This document shows, piece by piece, positions 44,137 to 53,312 of a DNA stretch of 64,000 bases. The stretch is taken from NCBI GenBank assembly GCA_023417065.1, contig JAEZGH010000163.1:62001-126000 (forward strand), in the 5' to 3' direction. This DNA is from Bacteroidota bacterium. GTDB lineage: Bacteria; Bacteroidota; Bacteroidia; Cytophagales; Cyclobacteriaceae. The notes under the pieces are model-generated. The model made no database searches and was not told the origin of the DNA. It was given only the letters and a program-made list of their open reading frames with translations. The translations under genes and the position numbers were made by a program. Every line of letters begins with the position of its first letter. Position 1 is the first letter of the stretch.

Positions 44137-46986
44137 ATGAAGCTGAACCTTAACCTCAACCTCAATCTTTCCAGTTTTCTTGTTCTAGCTCTTTTAAGCG
44201 GAGGAATGCTGTCCTCCTGCTCTGAGAAGAACGCCCGGTATGACCTTGTTGACAATGGCGTGGTCGTCAATATCGACCACAACGGAGCGCGTAAAATCCG
44301 GCTTCTGGCCGTTTCCGACGACATCATCAGGGTCTCCGCAACACCTGGCGAGTTCGCCTCAGCCGAAAGCCTCATTACCATTCCGGTGGATGGCAAGCCC
44401 AATGTCCGTGTTGAAGAATCCGAGGGGGCTGTCGTACTGAAGACGACCACCCTACAGGCGCGGGTAGACAACAAAACGGGGGAAGTAACCTTTCTGGATA
44501 AGTCGGGTGCGACCATCCTCCGCGAAAAACAAGGCGGCGGAAAGGAATTCAAGCCTTCCTCTGAAGTTCCCGGGCGTTACCAGATCCGGCAGATTTTCGA
44601 ATCTCCGGCGGATGAAGCCTTCTACGGACTGGGAGGTCATCAAAACGGTCAGATGAACTACAAGAACGACGACGTCGACCTCGTTCAGCACAACATCGTC
44701 GACATAGTACCTTTTGTATACTCCAGCCGGAACTACGGAATCCTTTGGGACAACTACTCCATTTCAAAGTTCGGCGACCCCCGGGAATATCTGCCCCTGT
44801 CAGGTCTGCAACTCTTTAATAAGGAAGGGCAGGAAGGTGGGCTTACCGCTACTTATTTCGTCCGTGAGAAGGTTGTAAAAACCGCCACAGAAGACAGAAT
44901 CGAATACGAATACCTTGAAACGCCGCAGGTGGATCAATTCCCAAAGGATATTGCCAACGAGGGAAAGATCACCTGGGAAGGAACGTTCGCCTCTGAAGTG
45001 GAGGGCGATCACAAGTTTCTGTTTTATTCCTCCGGTTATCTGAAGGTGTGGATTGACGGCAAACTGATTCTTGACAACTGGCGTCAGAACTGGAATCCGT
45101 GGACTAATAAGTTCCGCGTGCCGCTCCGCAAAGGTGAAAAGAAACCGATTCGCATTGAGTGGATACCTCAGGGAGGATATCTCGCCGTTAAACACCTCGA
45201 CCCGATTTCAGCAGAGGAACAAAGCCGGCTTTCCCTGCAGTCAGACGTGGCAAGTCAGATTGATTACTACTTTATAAAAGGAGAAAACGCTGATCAGGTA
45301 ATCAGCGGGTATCGCACCGTCACTGGCAAGGCACCCATCGTTCCCAAGTGGGCAATGGGCTTCTGGCAAAGCCGTGAACGCTACCGCAATCAGGCTGAAT
45401 TGATCGATGTGGTTAAAGAATACCGGAAGCGCCGAATTCCGCTTGATAACATCGTACTCGACTGGCAATACTGGAAGGATCCGGAATGGGGATCACATGA
45501 GTTTGATGAGACGCGTTTCCCTGATCCCAGGGGCATGATCGACCAGCTTCACAAGGAGCTGCATACCAATCTGATGATTTCCGTATGGCCCAAGTTCAAC
45601 GTCGGTACAGAACATTACAATGAGCTGGATGCAAATGGATTTCTCTTCAAGCGAAATGTGGAGAAGAAACGCAAAGACTGGGTGGGCGTTGGATACGAGT
45701 CGACGTTCTACGATCCTTTTAATCCTGAAGCCGGAAAAATGTTCTGGTCGCAGCTTGATGAACACCTCAACAGCATTGGTGTCGACGCATGGTGGCTGGA
45801 TGCCACGGAACCCGACATGCATTCCAATCTTTCGCTCGAAGAAAGAAAGCTCAACATGAGCCCGACAGCCCTGGGGCCAGGCGCAGAATATTTCAATGCC
45901 TATTCACTTATGAATGCTAAGGGCGTTTATGAAGGACAACGGCGGTCCAGCCCCGATAAACGAGTGTTCATTCTAACGCGGTCGGCATACGCAGGACAGC
46001 AACGCTATGGTGCTGTGACCTGGAGTGGTGACATCGTTTCACGGTGGAGCGACTTCAAGGACCAGATTGCCACAGGCATTAACTTCTCCCTTTCAGGAAT
46101 ACCATACTGGACAATGGACATTGGAGGTTTCGCTGTTGAGAGACGGTATGAAAATCCCAACGAAAAAGATCTGAAAGAATGGCGCGAGCTCAATACACGG
46201 TGGTTCCAGTTTGGAGCGTTCTGTCCCATCTTCCGCTCACACGGCCAGTATCCGTTCCGAGAGATTTTCAACATTGCGCCAGCTGAACATCCTGCCTACA
46301 AGAGCATGGTCTATTACACAAATCTGCGGTACAGGCTGATGCCATATCTCTACTCGCTGGCGGGAAGCAGCTATCACGACGACTACACGATTATGCGTGG
46401 TTTGATCATGGATTTTGCCGACGACCCGCGTGTAAAAAATATCGCAGATCAATACATGCTCGGACCTTCCATAATGGTGAATCCTGTTTATCAGTATGGA
46501 GCGACATCGCGGAGTGTGTATCTGCCTGCGTCGTCGGCATGGTTCGATTTCTATACAGGTGAGTTTTTCAAAGGCGGGCAAACGCTGGATGCAAAGGCAC
46601 CCTATGAGCGAATTCCCTTGTACGTAAAAGCAGGCTCAATACTCCCGATGGGGCCCGAGTTGCAATACACTGACGAAAAGCCCGCGGATCCCGTTACGCT
46701 CTATGTATTCACAGGTTCGGACGCAACGTTTACGCTGTATGAAGATGAGGGCACAAACTACAACTACGAAAACGGAATGTTCTCGAAGATACGGATGGAT
46801 TATGAAGACGAAACAAAAGTCTTGACTATCAATCAGCGCGAGGGCAACTATAAAGGCATGCCGGGGGAACGGACCTTCCGGATAGTTTGGGTTAAGACAG
46901 ATCATCCTGCGGGAGGCAGCCTTGAAAGCTTGCCTTCCCAGGAGATCCGTTATCGTGGAGAAATGATAGCCATAAACCTGAAATAA
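44137..46986 (+). CDS. GH31 glycoside hydrolase lipoprotein with PA14 insert (alpha-xylosidase/alpha-glucosidase)
   Basis: This predicted surface or periplasmic exo-glycosidase removes non-reducing alpha-xylosyl or alpha-glucosyl residues. The 949-residue protein has a lipoprotein signal with MLSSC and an N-terminal beta-sandwich. A PA14 domain is inserted at about residues 275-360 (ITWEGTFASEVEGDHKFLFY). The catalytic barrel has nucleophile Asp555 in WWLDATEPD and probable acid/base Asp632 in TWSGDIVSRW. WLDATEPD with a PA14 insert is the arrangement of the xyloglucan alpha-xylosidases, so alpha-xylosidase is the best guess. The N-terminus contains a codon-level repeat giving LNLNLNLN. It is first in the operon, 59 bases before susC. 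Confidence 0.92.
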   Translation: MKLNLNLNLNLSSFLVLALLSGGMLSSCSEKNARYDLVDNGVVVNIDHNGARKIRLLAVSDDIIRVSATPGEFASAESLITIPVDGKPNVRVEESEGAVVLKTTTLQARVDNKTGEVTFLDKSGATILREKQGGGKEFKPSSEVPGRYQIRQIFESPADEAFYGLGGHQNGQMNYKNDDVDLVQHNIVDIVPFVYSSRNYGILWDNYSISKFGDPREYLPLSGLQLFNKEGQEGGLTATYFVREKVVKTATEDRIEYEYLETPQVDQFPKDIANEGKITWEGTFASEVEGDHKFLFYSSGYLKVWIDGKLILDNWRQNWNPWTNKFRVPLRKGEKKPIRIEWIPQGGYLAVKHLDPISAEEQSRLSLQSDVASQIDYYFIKGENADQVISGYRTVTGKAPIVPKWAMGFWQSRERYRNQAELIDVVKEYRKRRIPLDNIVLDWQYWKDPEWGSHEFDETRFPDPRGMIDQLHKELHTNLMISVWPKFNVGTEHYNELDANGFLFKRNVEKKRKDWVGVGYESTFYDPFNPEAGKMFWSQLDEHLNSIGVDAWWLDATEPDMHSNLSLEERKLNMSPTALGPGAEYFNAYSLMNAKGVYEGQRRSSPDKRVFILTRSAYAGQQRYGAVTWSGDIVSRWSDFKDQIATGINFSLSGIPYWTMDIGGFAVERRYENPNEKDLKEWRELNTRWFQFGAFCPIFRSHGQYPFREIFNIAPAEHPAYKSMVYYTNLRYRLMPYLYSLAGSSYHDDYTIMRGLIMDFADDPRVKNIADQYMLGPSIMVNPVYQYGATSRSVYLPASSAWFDFYTGEFFKGGQTLDAKAPYERIPLYVKAGSILPMGPELQYTDEKPADPVTLYVFTGSDATFTLYEDEGTNYNYENGMFSKIRMDYEDETKVLTINQREGNYKGMPGERTFRIVWVKTDHPAGGSLESLPSQEIRYRGEMIAINLK

Positions 46987-47045
46987 GACATTAACCTCTC
47001 ACCGGGGTTGATCAAAACCATAAACTAAAAACTCAAACAAAAACA

Positions 47046-50000
47046 ATGAAGATGAAAAAAATCTACAGAGGCATTCTTCGAATCGCTTCCGTGTTTTTGT
47101 TGCTGCTGTGGGTGAGTACGGTGTACTCCCAATCACGGGCGGTGACAGGAACCGTGACAGACGAGTCGAATTCCCCAATGCCAGGGGTCAACGTGATCAT
47201 CAAGGGCACGACTGTGGGAACAACCACAGACGTGAACGGAAACTTCACACTTCAAGCCAACAGTGGTGATGTGATTGTTGTTTCATTCATAGGGTACACA
47301 CCTCAGGAGGTGGTTGTTGGAAATCAGACACGCATCGACTTCAGACTACAGGAAGACGTCGCCACGCTGCAGGAAGTTGTAGTTGTCGGGTATGGTGTTC
47401 AGAAGCGAAGTGACCTTACGGGTGCGATATCCTCCGTTAGTGGGGAAGACGTAAGGCAGTCGATTTCTACGAGCTTTGACCAGGCTCTCCAGGGACGTGT
47501 AGCCGGTGTTCAGATCACGCAAAACACAGGTCAGCCCGGTGGCGCGGTGTCAATGCGTATCCGCGGTACTACCTCTCTTACCGGTAGCAGTGAACCTCTC
47601 TACGTAATCGATGGTATCCAGGTCGGCGGTAATGCGCAAGGCATTGCAGGTTTCGACTGGCAGGGTGGTGCAGGTGGGCAGCAGACCGGAGCGGTTAACC
47701 CTCTGGCTTCCGTGAACCCGAATGATATCGAAAGCATCGAAGTTCTCAAGGATGCATCGGCGACAGCGATCTACGGATCACGTGCTGCCAATGGTGTTGT
47801 GATTATTACGACAAAACGCGGTAAAAAAGGAACATCGCAGCTTAGCTACAATGGCTATTATGCGATCCAGGATGTCTATAAGACATTTGATATGATGACG
47901 CTGCCTGAATATGCAGCGTATAACAATGAGGTTGCCCAGGAGGTTGAATCTATAACTGCAAACCCTCGTTTCGCAGATCCAAGTTTGCTTGGCCGCGGAA
48001 CAGACTGGCAGGCCGCGATCTTCCAGCCTGCACCGATGCAGAGTCATAACCTTACCCTTACCGGTGGATTGGAAAATATCCGCTACATGATCTCGGGCGG
48101 ATTTATGCAGCAGGATGGTATTGTGATCGGATCGGATTTCGAAAGATATAACACGCGTATCAACGTGGAAAGTACCGTCCGCAAAGGTCTGGATGTCGGA
48201 ATGAACCTGGCAGTTTCGAGACGTAATGAAACCATCACCCTGAATGACGGTGGTGACGGTGTTATTTCTCAGGCGGCTCAGATGCCTCCTCATATTCCTG
48301 TCAGAGATTTCAACGGAAACTTTGCAGGTCCTGATCAGCAAAACGCTTCTGCACAAATCAGCTCGAACCCTGTGGGGTTAGCATTGCTTCGGAACAACAC
48401 GGTGCTGAATAACCGCGTAATGGCAAACCTTTATGGTGATGTCCAAATTATTGAGGGACTTAAATTCAGATCGGAAGTTTCGGCAGACTTCGGTTCGACC
48501 AAAAACAATGCTTTCCAGCCGAGTTATAACTGGGGTCGCGGTATCAGCAACCCGATCAGCCGTCTCGCGGTTCGGAACGACGAGAACTTCTTCTGGCTTT
48601 GGAAGAACTACGCAACATACACGAAGCAGTTTGGCGGACATGATCTGACAGCGATGGCAGGTATGGAAGCGCAGAAGAGCACATACGAAGGTGTTACTGC
48701 GTTTAAATTCAATGTGCCAAACGACATCCCTACAATGAACCAGGGTGACGCTGCAAGTATGCAGAACACAGGTTATAAAGCATGGAACTCGCTGGCGTCA
48801 TACTTCGCCCGTGTCAACTATTCGTTCAACGATCGCTATCTGCTGACAGCAACAATCCGCCGCGACGGTTCATCAAGATTCGGTTCTGAGAGACGCTGGG
48901 GATGGTTTCCTTCAGCATCCCTTGGATGGAAACTCAACCAGGAAGATTTCCTTGCTTCAGTTAATGCCATCAGCAACCTGAAACTCCGCGCAGGCTGGGG
49001 TATGACAGGTAACGAGAATATCGGTAACTACGGCTTCGGTTCGAGCCTTGTTACGGAGCTATCTGCTTTCGGAAACGCTGTTCGAAATTCACAATACTCC
49101 AACCCGATGCTTCAGTGGGAAGCAACGACTCAATATAACATTGGTATAGATCTCGGTTTGCTTGACGATCGGATTACGATGTCGGTAGATGCATATCTTA
49201 AGGATACCGACAACCTTCTGTTGCGCATGGTTCTGCCCGCAACCTTCGGTAACATGGTGGCTGGTCCATACGCAAACGTAGGCCGGATGGAAAACAAAGG
49301 TATTGAATTGGTTGTCAGTTCAGTTAACATCGACAAAGGTAAACTGAGATGGTCGACCAACGCCAACGTAACGATCAACAGAAACACAGTTAAAGAACTC
49401 GCCGGAGCAGCACTTCGGGAAAATATCTACTGGTATACCGGTTTCCAGAATGCAACAATGACCGATGTGGGTTATCCCGTAGGTCAGTTCTATGGCTATG
49501 TAGCTGAAGGTATCTTCACGTCAAAAGAGGAAATCCAGAACCATGCCGTTCAGATCGCCGGACCTGATGGACGTAACCTCATCGAAAGAACTACAGGCGT
49601 GTGGCTTGGTGATATGAAGTGGAAGGATATCAATGGCGACGGTGTTATCAACAGTGACGACCGGACCGTAATCGGTGATCCTAACCCCGACTGGACATTT
49701 GGTCTCAACAACACGTTCAGGTACGGACCGTTCACCCTTGATGTATTTGTTATGGGAACCATTGGTGGTGATATCTTGAACTACTCACGTGCACGTAACG
49801 AACAAATGGTTACCATCTTCGACAACCAGGCACGTTCAGTGGTTAACAGAGCGCAGACAAGACTCAAGCCGGGTGGCACAGATGTCAACAATATTGATCA
49901 CGTCGAACTGATCAATCCCAATACCAATATGCCGCGTTTCGATAATGGTGGAGAAAACTCCAACCACCATATGTCTACACGCTGGATAGAAGACGGAACC

Positions 50001-50240
50001 TTTGTACGGATTCAGAACCTTCGTCTGGGCTACGACGTGCCGTCATCGCTTCTTTCGAAGGTTGGCATTTCACGGGTACAGGTATATGGAAACATTCAGA
50101 ACCTGGCAACATTCACCAACTATTCAGGACTTGACCCTCAGATTGGTGCGTTCAATCAAAGCCCGTTGATGCAGAATGTCGATCTGGGTCGCTACCCTGC
50201 ACCCCGTGTGTATACACTTGGATTAAACATCGATTTCTAA
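47046..50240 (+). CDS. SusC-family TonB-dependent outer membrane glycan transporter
   Basis: The outer-membrane channel imports oligosaccharides with energy from TonB. The 1064-residue protein has a signal peptide (to about residue 28) and a carboxypeptidase-D-like domain (AVTGTVTDESNSPMPGVNVI). The conserved LQEVVVVGYGVQKRSDLTGA precedes the plug (SIEVLKDASATAIYGSRAAN), and a long beta-barrel ends in an aromatic residue (LGLNIDF). It forms a pair with the SusD protein, whose start codon lies 19 bases after the susC stop. Confidence 0.96.
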   Translation: MKMKKIYRGILRIASVFLLLLWVSTVYSQSRAVTGTVTDESNSPMPGVNVIIKGTTVGTTTDVNGNFTLQANSGDVIVVSFIGYTPQEVVVGNQTRIDFRLQEDVATLQEVVVVGYGVQKRSDLTGAISSVSGEDVRQSISTSFDQALQGRVAGVQITQNTGQPGGAVSMRIRGTTSLTGSSEPLYVIDGIQVGGNAQGIAGFDWQGGAGGQQTGAVNPLASVNPNDIESIEVLKDASATAIYGSRAANGVVIITTKRGKKGTSQLSYNGYYAIQDVYKTFDMMTLPEYAAYNNEVAQEVESITANPRFADPSLLGRGTDWQAAIFQPAPMQSHNLTLTGGLENIRYMISGGFMQQDGIVIGSDFERYNTRINVESTVRKGLDVGMNLAVSRRNETITLNDGGDGVISQAAQMPPHIPVRDFNGNFAGPDQQNASAQISSNPVGLALLRNNTVLNNRVMANLYGDVQIIEGLKFRSEVSADFGSTKNNAFQPSYNWGRGISNPISRLAVRNDENFFWLWKNYATYTKQFGGHDLTAMAGMEAQKSTYEGVTAFKFNVPNDIPTMNQGDAASMQNTGYKAWNSLASYFARVNYSFNDRYLLTATIRRDGSSRFGSERRWGWFPSASLGWKLNQEDFLASVNAISNLKLRAGWGMTGNENIGNYGFGSSLVTELSAFGNAVRNSQYSNPMLQWEATTQYNIGIDLGLLDDRITMSVDAYLKDTDNLLLRMVLPATFGNMVAGPYANVGRMENKGIELVVSSVNIDKGKLRWSTNANVTINRNTVKELAGAALRENIYWYTGFQNATMTDVGYPVGQFYGYVAEGIFTSKEEIQNHAVQIAGPDGRNLIERTTGVWLGDMKWKDINGDGVINSDDRTVIGDPNPDWTFGLNNTFRYGPFTLDVFVMGTIGGDILNYSRARNEQMVTIFDNQARSVVNRAQTRLKPGGTDVNNIDHVELINPNTNMPRFDNGGENSNHHMSTRWIEDGTFVRIQNLRLGYDVPSSLLSKVGISRVQVYGNIQNLATFTNYSGLDPQIGAFNQSPLMQNVDLGRYPAPRVYTLGLNIDF

Positions 50241-50259
50241 TTTGATAACATTGAATTCA

Positions 50260-52020
50260 ATGAAAAGATATATTAAACATATTCTGGCAACGGTGCTCAT
50301 ATTCTCTATGAGTGCATGTTCCGAGGATTTCCTTGAGTTCGCGCCCCAGGATCAGGCTGCTGTGAACAACTGGTACCGTACGCGCGGGGAAATCCGACAA
50401 GCTACTGCGTCCCTTTATGGACGTCCCTGGTGGGGTTATACCGACGTGTTTCAGTGGGTGGCAGGCGATCTTCTTCCTGGTGATGTGTTGCACGACTGGG
50501 ATGAAGAGGGTGCATTCTTTATGGTTTCGCACAACGAGTCCAACAGACACCTCCTCGACGGATGGAGATCCCTTTACGATGTTATCTCTTATGCAAACCT
50601 GATCATCGATGACATGCCAAATATTGCTTCTGGTTATGGCGTTGCCCCGGAAGCTATCAACGCTGGCCTCGGTGAAGCGCGATTCTTCCGCGCTATTGCA
50701 TACTTTCAGCTGGCTGAGTACTTCGGCGACGTTCCTATCGTGGAGAACCCTGCTGCACTTGTAAGTGCGAACAACCTGCAACTTCCGAGACACCTGGTTA
50801 GCGACATATATGAATTTATTCGCAGAGATCTCGTTTTTGCAGCGGAAAACCTGCCTGCATCTGATGATCCCGGTCGCGTAACATCGTGGGCTGCCAAAGG
50901 TATGCTGGCAAAACTGCACGTAACGATCGGTCAGCGGAAAGTTGGAAATTCTTCGTTCCCTTCTGCTACTGCCGATGATTTTGCTGCTGCAGCTTCGTAT
51001 GCCGCTGATGTGATCAACAACAGCGGACTTTCGCTGTTCAGTGATTACGAAGCAATGTTCCAGGTTAAGAATGAACACAACCCTGAGATTCTGTTTGCGA
51101 TTGAATGTATCAACGGTGGTTGGGGTTTTGGAAGCAGCAGACAAGCGCGCTTTGCCCGTCACGTTGAAATCACCGGCGACGGCACTGCCTGGGGCGGTGG
51201 TAAATGCATGACTGTAGATTACATCAAAACTCTTGAAACAAATGCCGAGGGTAATAACGATCTTCGTCAGCGCGCAATCTATTCTAAAAACGGTGACTAC
51301 TACGATTACATCGCAACGGAAAACGGTGGTTATACCTATGAGATTGTAGTGCGTGACGCTGAAGAAAATCAGCTCAACGGCGCGACTCCTTCACTTACCA
51401 GTCTGAAGAAGTACATCGTAGGTAACGACAAGGATCACGGCTTCGCGATCACCAACCAGGATTCCCCCATGAACATCTACATGCTTCGTCTCGCCGATGT
51501 ATATCTGCTTTATGCAGAAGCATTGCTGGGCGCAAACGCTGAGCTTTCATCAGGCCCTGGATATGATGCCTATCTCGCAGTGCGGCAGCGTGCGGGTCTC
51601 GCTGCTCCCGCAGACGGATCAATGAGTTTCGCTGACCTTATGAATGAACGCCGTGTGGAGTTCGGTCTTGAATCACAAAGCTGGCTTGACATCAAACGCC
51701 GCTACTACAGAAACCCGGACGAGACACTTGCATATCTCAATTCCCGTGGACGGGCTGCACAATATCGCAAGATCACAAACAACACTACTGGTGAGAATGA
51801 TCCTTCTGCCTATGAGTTGGTGTATTCGTCTGAGGACAAAACGACTCCGGTATCTATTCCGCCTGATGCTTACGTGGGCGTGGGTAGCCGTTCTGAGAAC
51901 ACGAATACACTTAGTGTAAATGCGTTCTCGCATAACACGATGGTACTGCCCGTTCCTGTGACCGAGATTGTTGCCAATCCAAAGCTCAGAGAAGAACCAG
52001 TATCGTTTGAGTTTAACTAA
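50260..52020 (+). CDS. SusD-family starch-binding-like outer membrane lipoprotein
   Basis: SusD proteins form the lid over the SusC channel and capture oligosaccharides at the cell surface. The start MKRYIKHILATVLIFSMSAC gives a lipobox with Cys20. A TTG start 18 bases upstream is possible but would only lengthen the signal. The TPR-like helical body is recognisable from NAGLGEARFFRAIAYFQLAEYFGD and from LMNERRVEFGLESQSWLDIKR near the end. Length is 586 residues. Confidence 0.95.
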   Translation: MKRYIKHILATVLIFSMSACSEDFLEFAPQDQAAVNNWYRTRGEIRQATASLYGRPWWGYTDVFQWVAGDLLPGDVLHDWDEEGAFFMVSHNESNRHLLDGWRSLYDVISYANLIIDDMPNIASGYGVAPEAINAGLGEARFFRAIAYFQLAEYFGDVPIVENPAALVSANNLQLPRHLVSDIYEFIRRDLVFAAENLPASDDPGRVTSWAAKGMLAKLHVTIGQRKVGNSSFPSATADDFAAAASYAADVINNSGLSLFSDYEAMFQVKNEHNPEILFAIECINGGWGFGSSRQARFARHVEITGDGTAWGGGKCMTVDYIKTLETNAEGNNDLRQRAIYSKNGDYYDYIATENGGYTYEIVVRDAEENQLNGATPSLTSLKKYIVGNDKDHGFAITNQDSPMNIYMLRLADVYLLYAEALLGANAELSSGPGYDAYLAVRQRAGLAAPADGSMSFADLMNERRVEFGLESQSWLDIKRRYYRNPDETLAYLNSRGRAAQYRKITNNTTGENDPSAYELVYSSEDKTTPVSIPPDAYVGVGSRSENTNTLSVNAFSHNTMVLPVPVTEIVANPKLREEPVSFEFN

Positions 52021-52030
52021 TAAAGGGTTT

Positions 52031-53302
52031 ATGACGATGAAATCATTAAAGTATATATATCACGTACTTCTCGCCATTATGGTGACGAGTACCTTTCTGA
52101 TGTCGTGTGAAGACGACGACGGGGTTTTCAGTGAAAAACCTAAGGGAACGCCGAACATCAGGTACATTCGGGTTACCAATCCTGAGTCGGCTGATTCTTT
52201 GCTCGTAGCCGCCGAACTTGGAGCGACTATCGCCATTGTCGGCGAAAATCTGGGTGGTACCAGAGAAGTTCGTTTCAACGACAGGGCAGCTACGCTTCAA
52301 CCTACCTGGGTGACGAACCGGGTGGTTATCGTATCTGTTCCATTGCTCGCACCTGATGAAGTAACCAATACGCTTTATCTCGTAGACGCGAACGGGAACA
52401 CTATTGAGCATCCGTTCGAAGTGACCATTCCGCCACCAGCAGTAGACGCTGCGCGCAATGAATGGCCGCAGGTTGAAAAGGGTGAAAACCTTGTGATCAT
52501 CGGTGACTACTTCTTTGAACCTGTTACCGTCACCTTCAGCGGTGGCGTGCAGGGCGAAGTTGTGTCAGTAGGACAGCAAGAGGTGGTAGTGGCTATTCCT
52601 GACGGCGCAACCGAAGGACCTGTCACGGTACAAACCAATTTCGGTACAACTGAATCTACATTCCATCTTTGGGATAGCCGGAACATTGTTCTCAACTTCG
52701 ACGATCTGGTAGCCAACGGATGGCGTATCGGTATGACAGAAGGTGATCCTGATCATTCTATCGATGGCAATTATCTCGTTGTTCGCGGAAATATTGATGC
52801 AAACCAACGGGATGAAGGCCCCGGAGCTCCGGCTCAGTCGCCTTTCACTATGGAGTATTGGGGTGGAAGTGATCCCAGCAGAACGGAGAACTTCTATCCG
52901 CTATACCCCGGATCATACCGTGAGTATGCACTTAAGTTTGAAGCAAAGATTATCAAATGGTTCGGAGGACATCTCAACTTGTGTCTCTCAACTCCCGACC
53001 ATACAGGTAATAACCAGGAGATCTGGGGCAACGACCTGAATGCGCGGGCGATCTGGGCTCCGTGGGCAGAGAATAACCAGGAAGTGAGTACCGAAACCTG
53101 GATTACCGTTGTAGTGCCGATGACCGAGTTCCAGTATCATATGGGCCAGAGTGATGCACGTGGAGTGTACTATGACGGTGGACAAAAATTCATCGAGACG
53201 GCGGCAGGTAGCTTTAGCACCTGGTTCCTCGGATCGCCTGAAAACGATGGCAACGCTGTCGAGTTCTACATCGACAATATCAGATTTGTACCACTCCAAT
53301 AG
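52031..53302 (+). CDS. Surface glycan-binding lipoprotein (SGBP-B/IPT-type)
   Basis: This predicted cell-surface lipoprotein takes the SusE/SusF position. The 423-residue product has a signal peptide ending in FLMSC (Cys26). Two IPT/TIG-like Ig domains follow, the second with GENLVIIGDYFFEPVTVTF. The C-terminal beta-sandwich from about residue 215 contains NIVLNFDDLVANGWRIG and YWGGSDPSRTENFYPLYPG. That domain resembles the xyloglucan-binding domain of SGBP-B proteins and is rich in exposed Trp and Tyr suited to sugar stacking. The Met at 52031 was chosen because the frame upstream overlaps susD. It begins 10 bases after the susD stop. Confidence 0.88.
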   Translation: MTMKSLKYIYHVLLAIMVTSTFLMSCEDDDGVFSEKPKGTPNIRYIRVTNPESADSLLVAAELGATIAIVGENLGGTREVRFNDRAATLQPTWVTNRVVIVSVPLLAPDEVTNTLYLVDANGNTIEHPFEVTIPPPAVDAARNEWPQVEKGENLVIIGDYFFEPVTVTFSGGVQGEVVSVGQQEVVVAIPDGATEGPVTVQTNFGTTESTFHLWDSRNIVLNFDDLVANGWRIGMTEGDPDHSIDGNYLVVRGNIDANQRDEGPGAPAQSPFTMEYWGGSDPSRTENFYPLYPGSYREYALKFEAKIIKWFGGHLNLCLSTPDHTGNNQEIWGNDLNARAIWAPWAENNQEVSTETWITVVVPMTEFQYHMGQSDARGVYYDGGQKFIETAAGSFSTWFLGSPENDGNAVEFYIDNIRFVPLQ

Positions 53303-53312
53303 AATCAAGAAC

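Noticed and set aside
50257..51162. A 301-residue open frame antisense to susD
   Set aside because: It mirrors the SusD coding sequence, with no signal, motif or promoter. The SusD family match on the plus strand is decisive.
53151..53312. Longer N-terminus for the second glycan-binding lipoprotein
   Set aside because: The extra 54 codons overlap the end of the previous gene in another frame. The Met at 53313 gives a clean lipoprotein signal.
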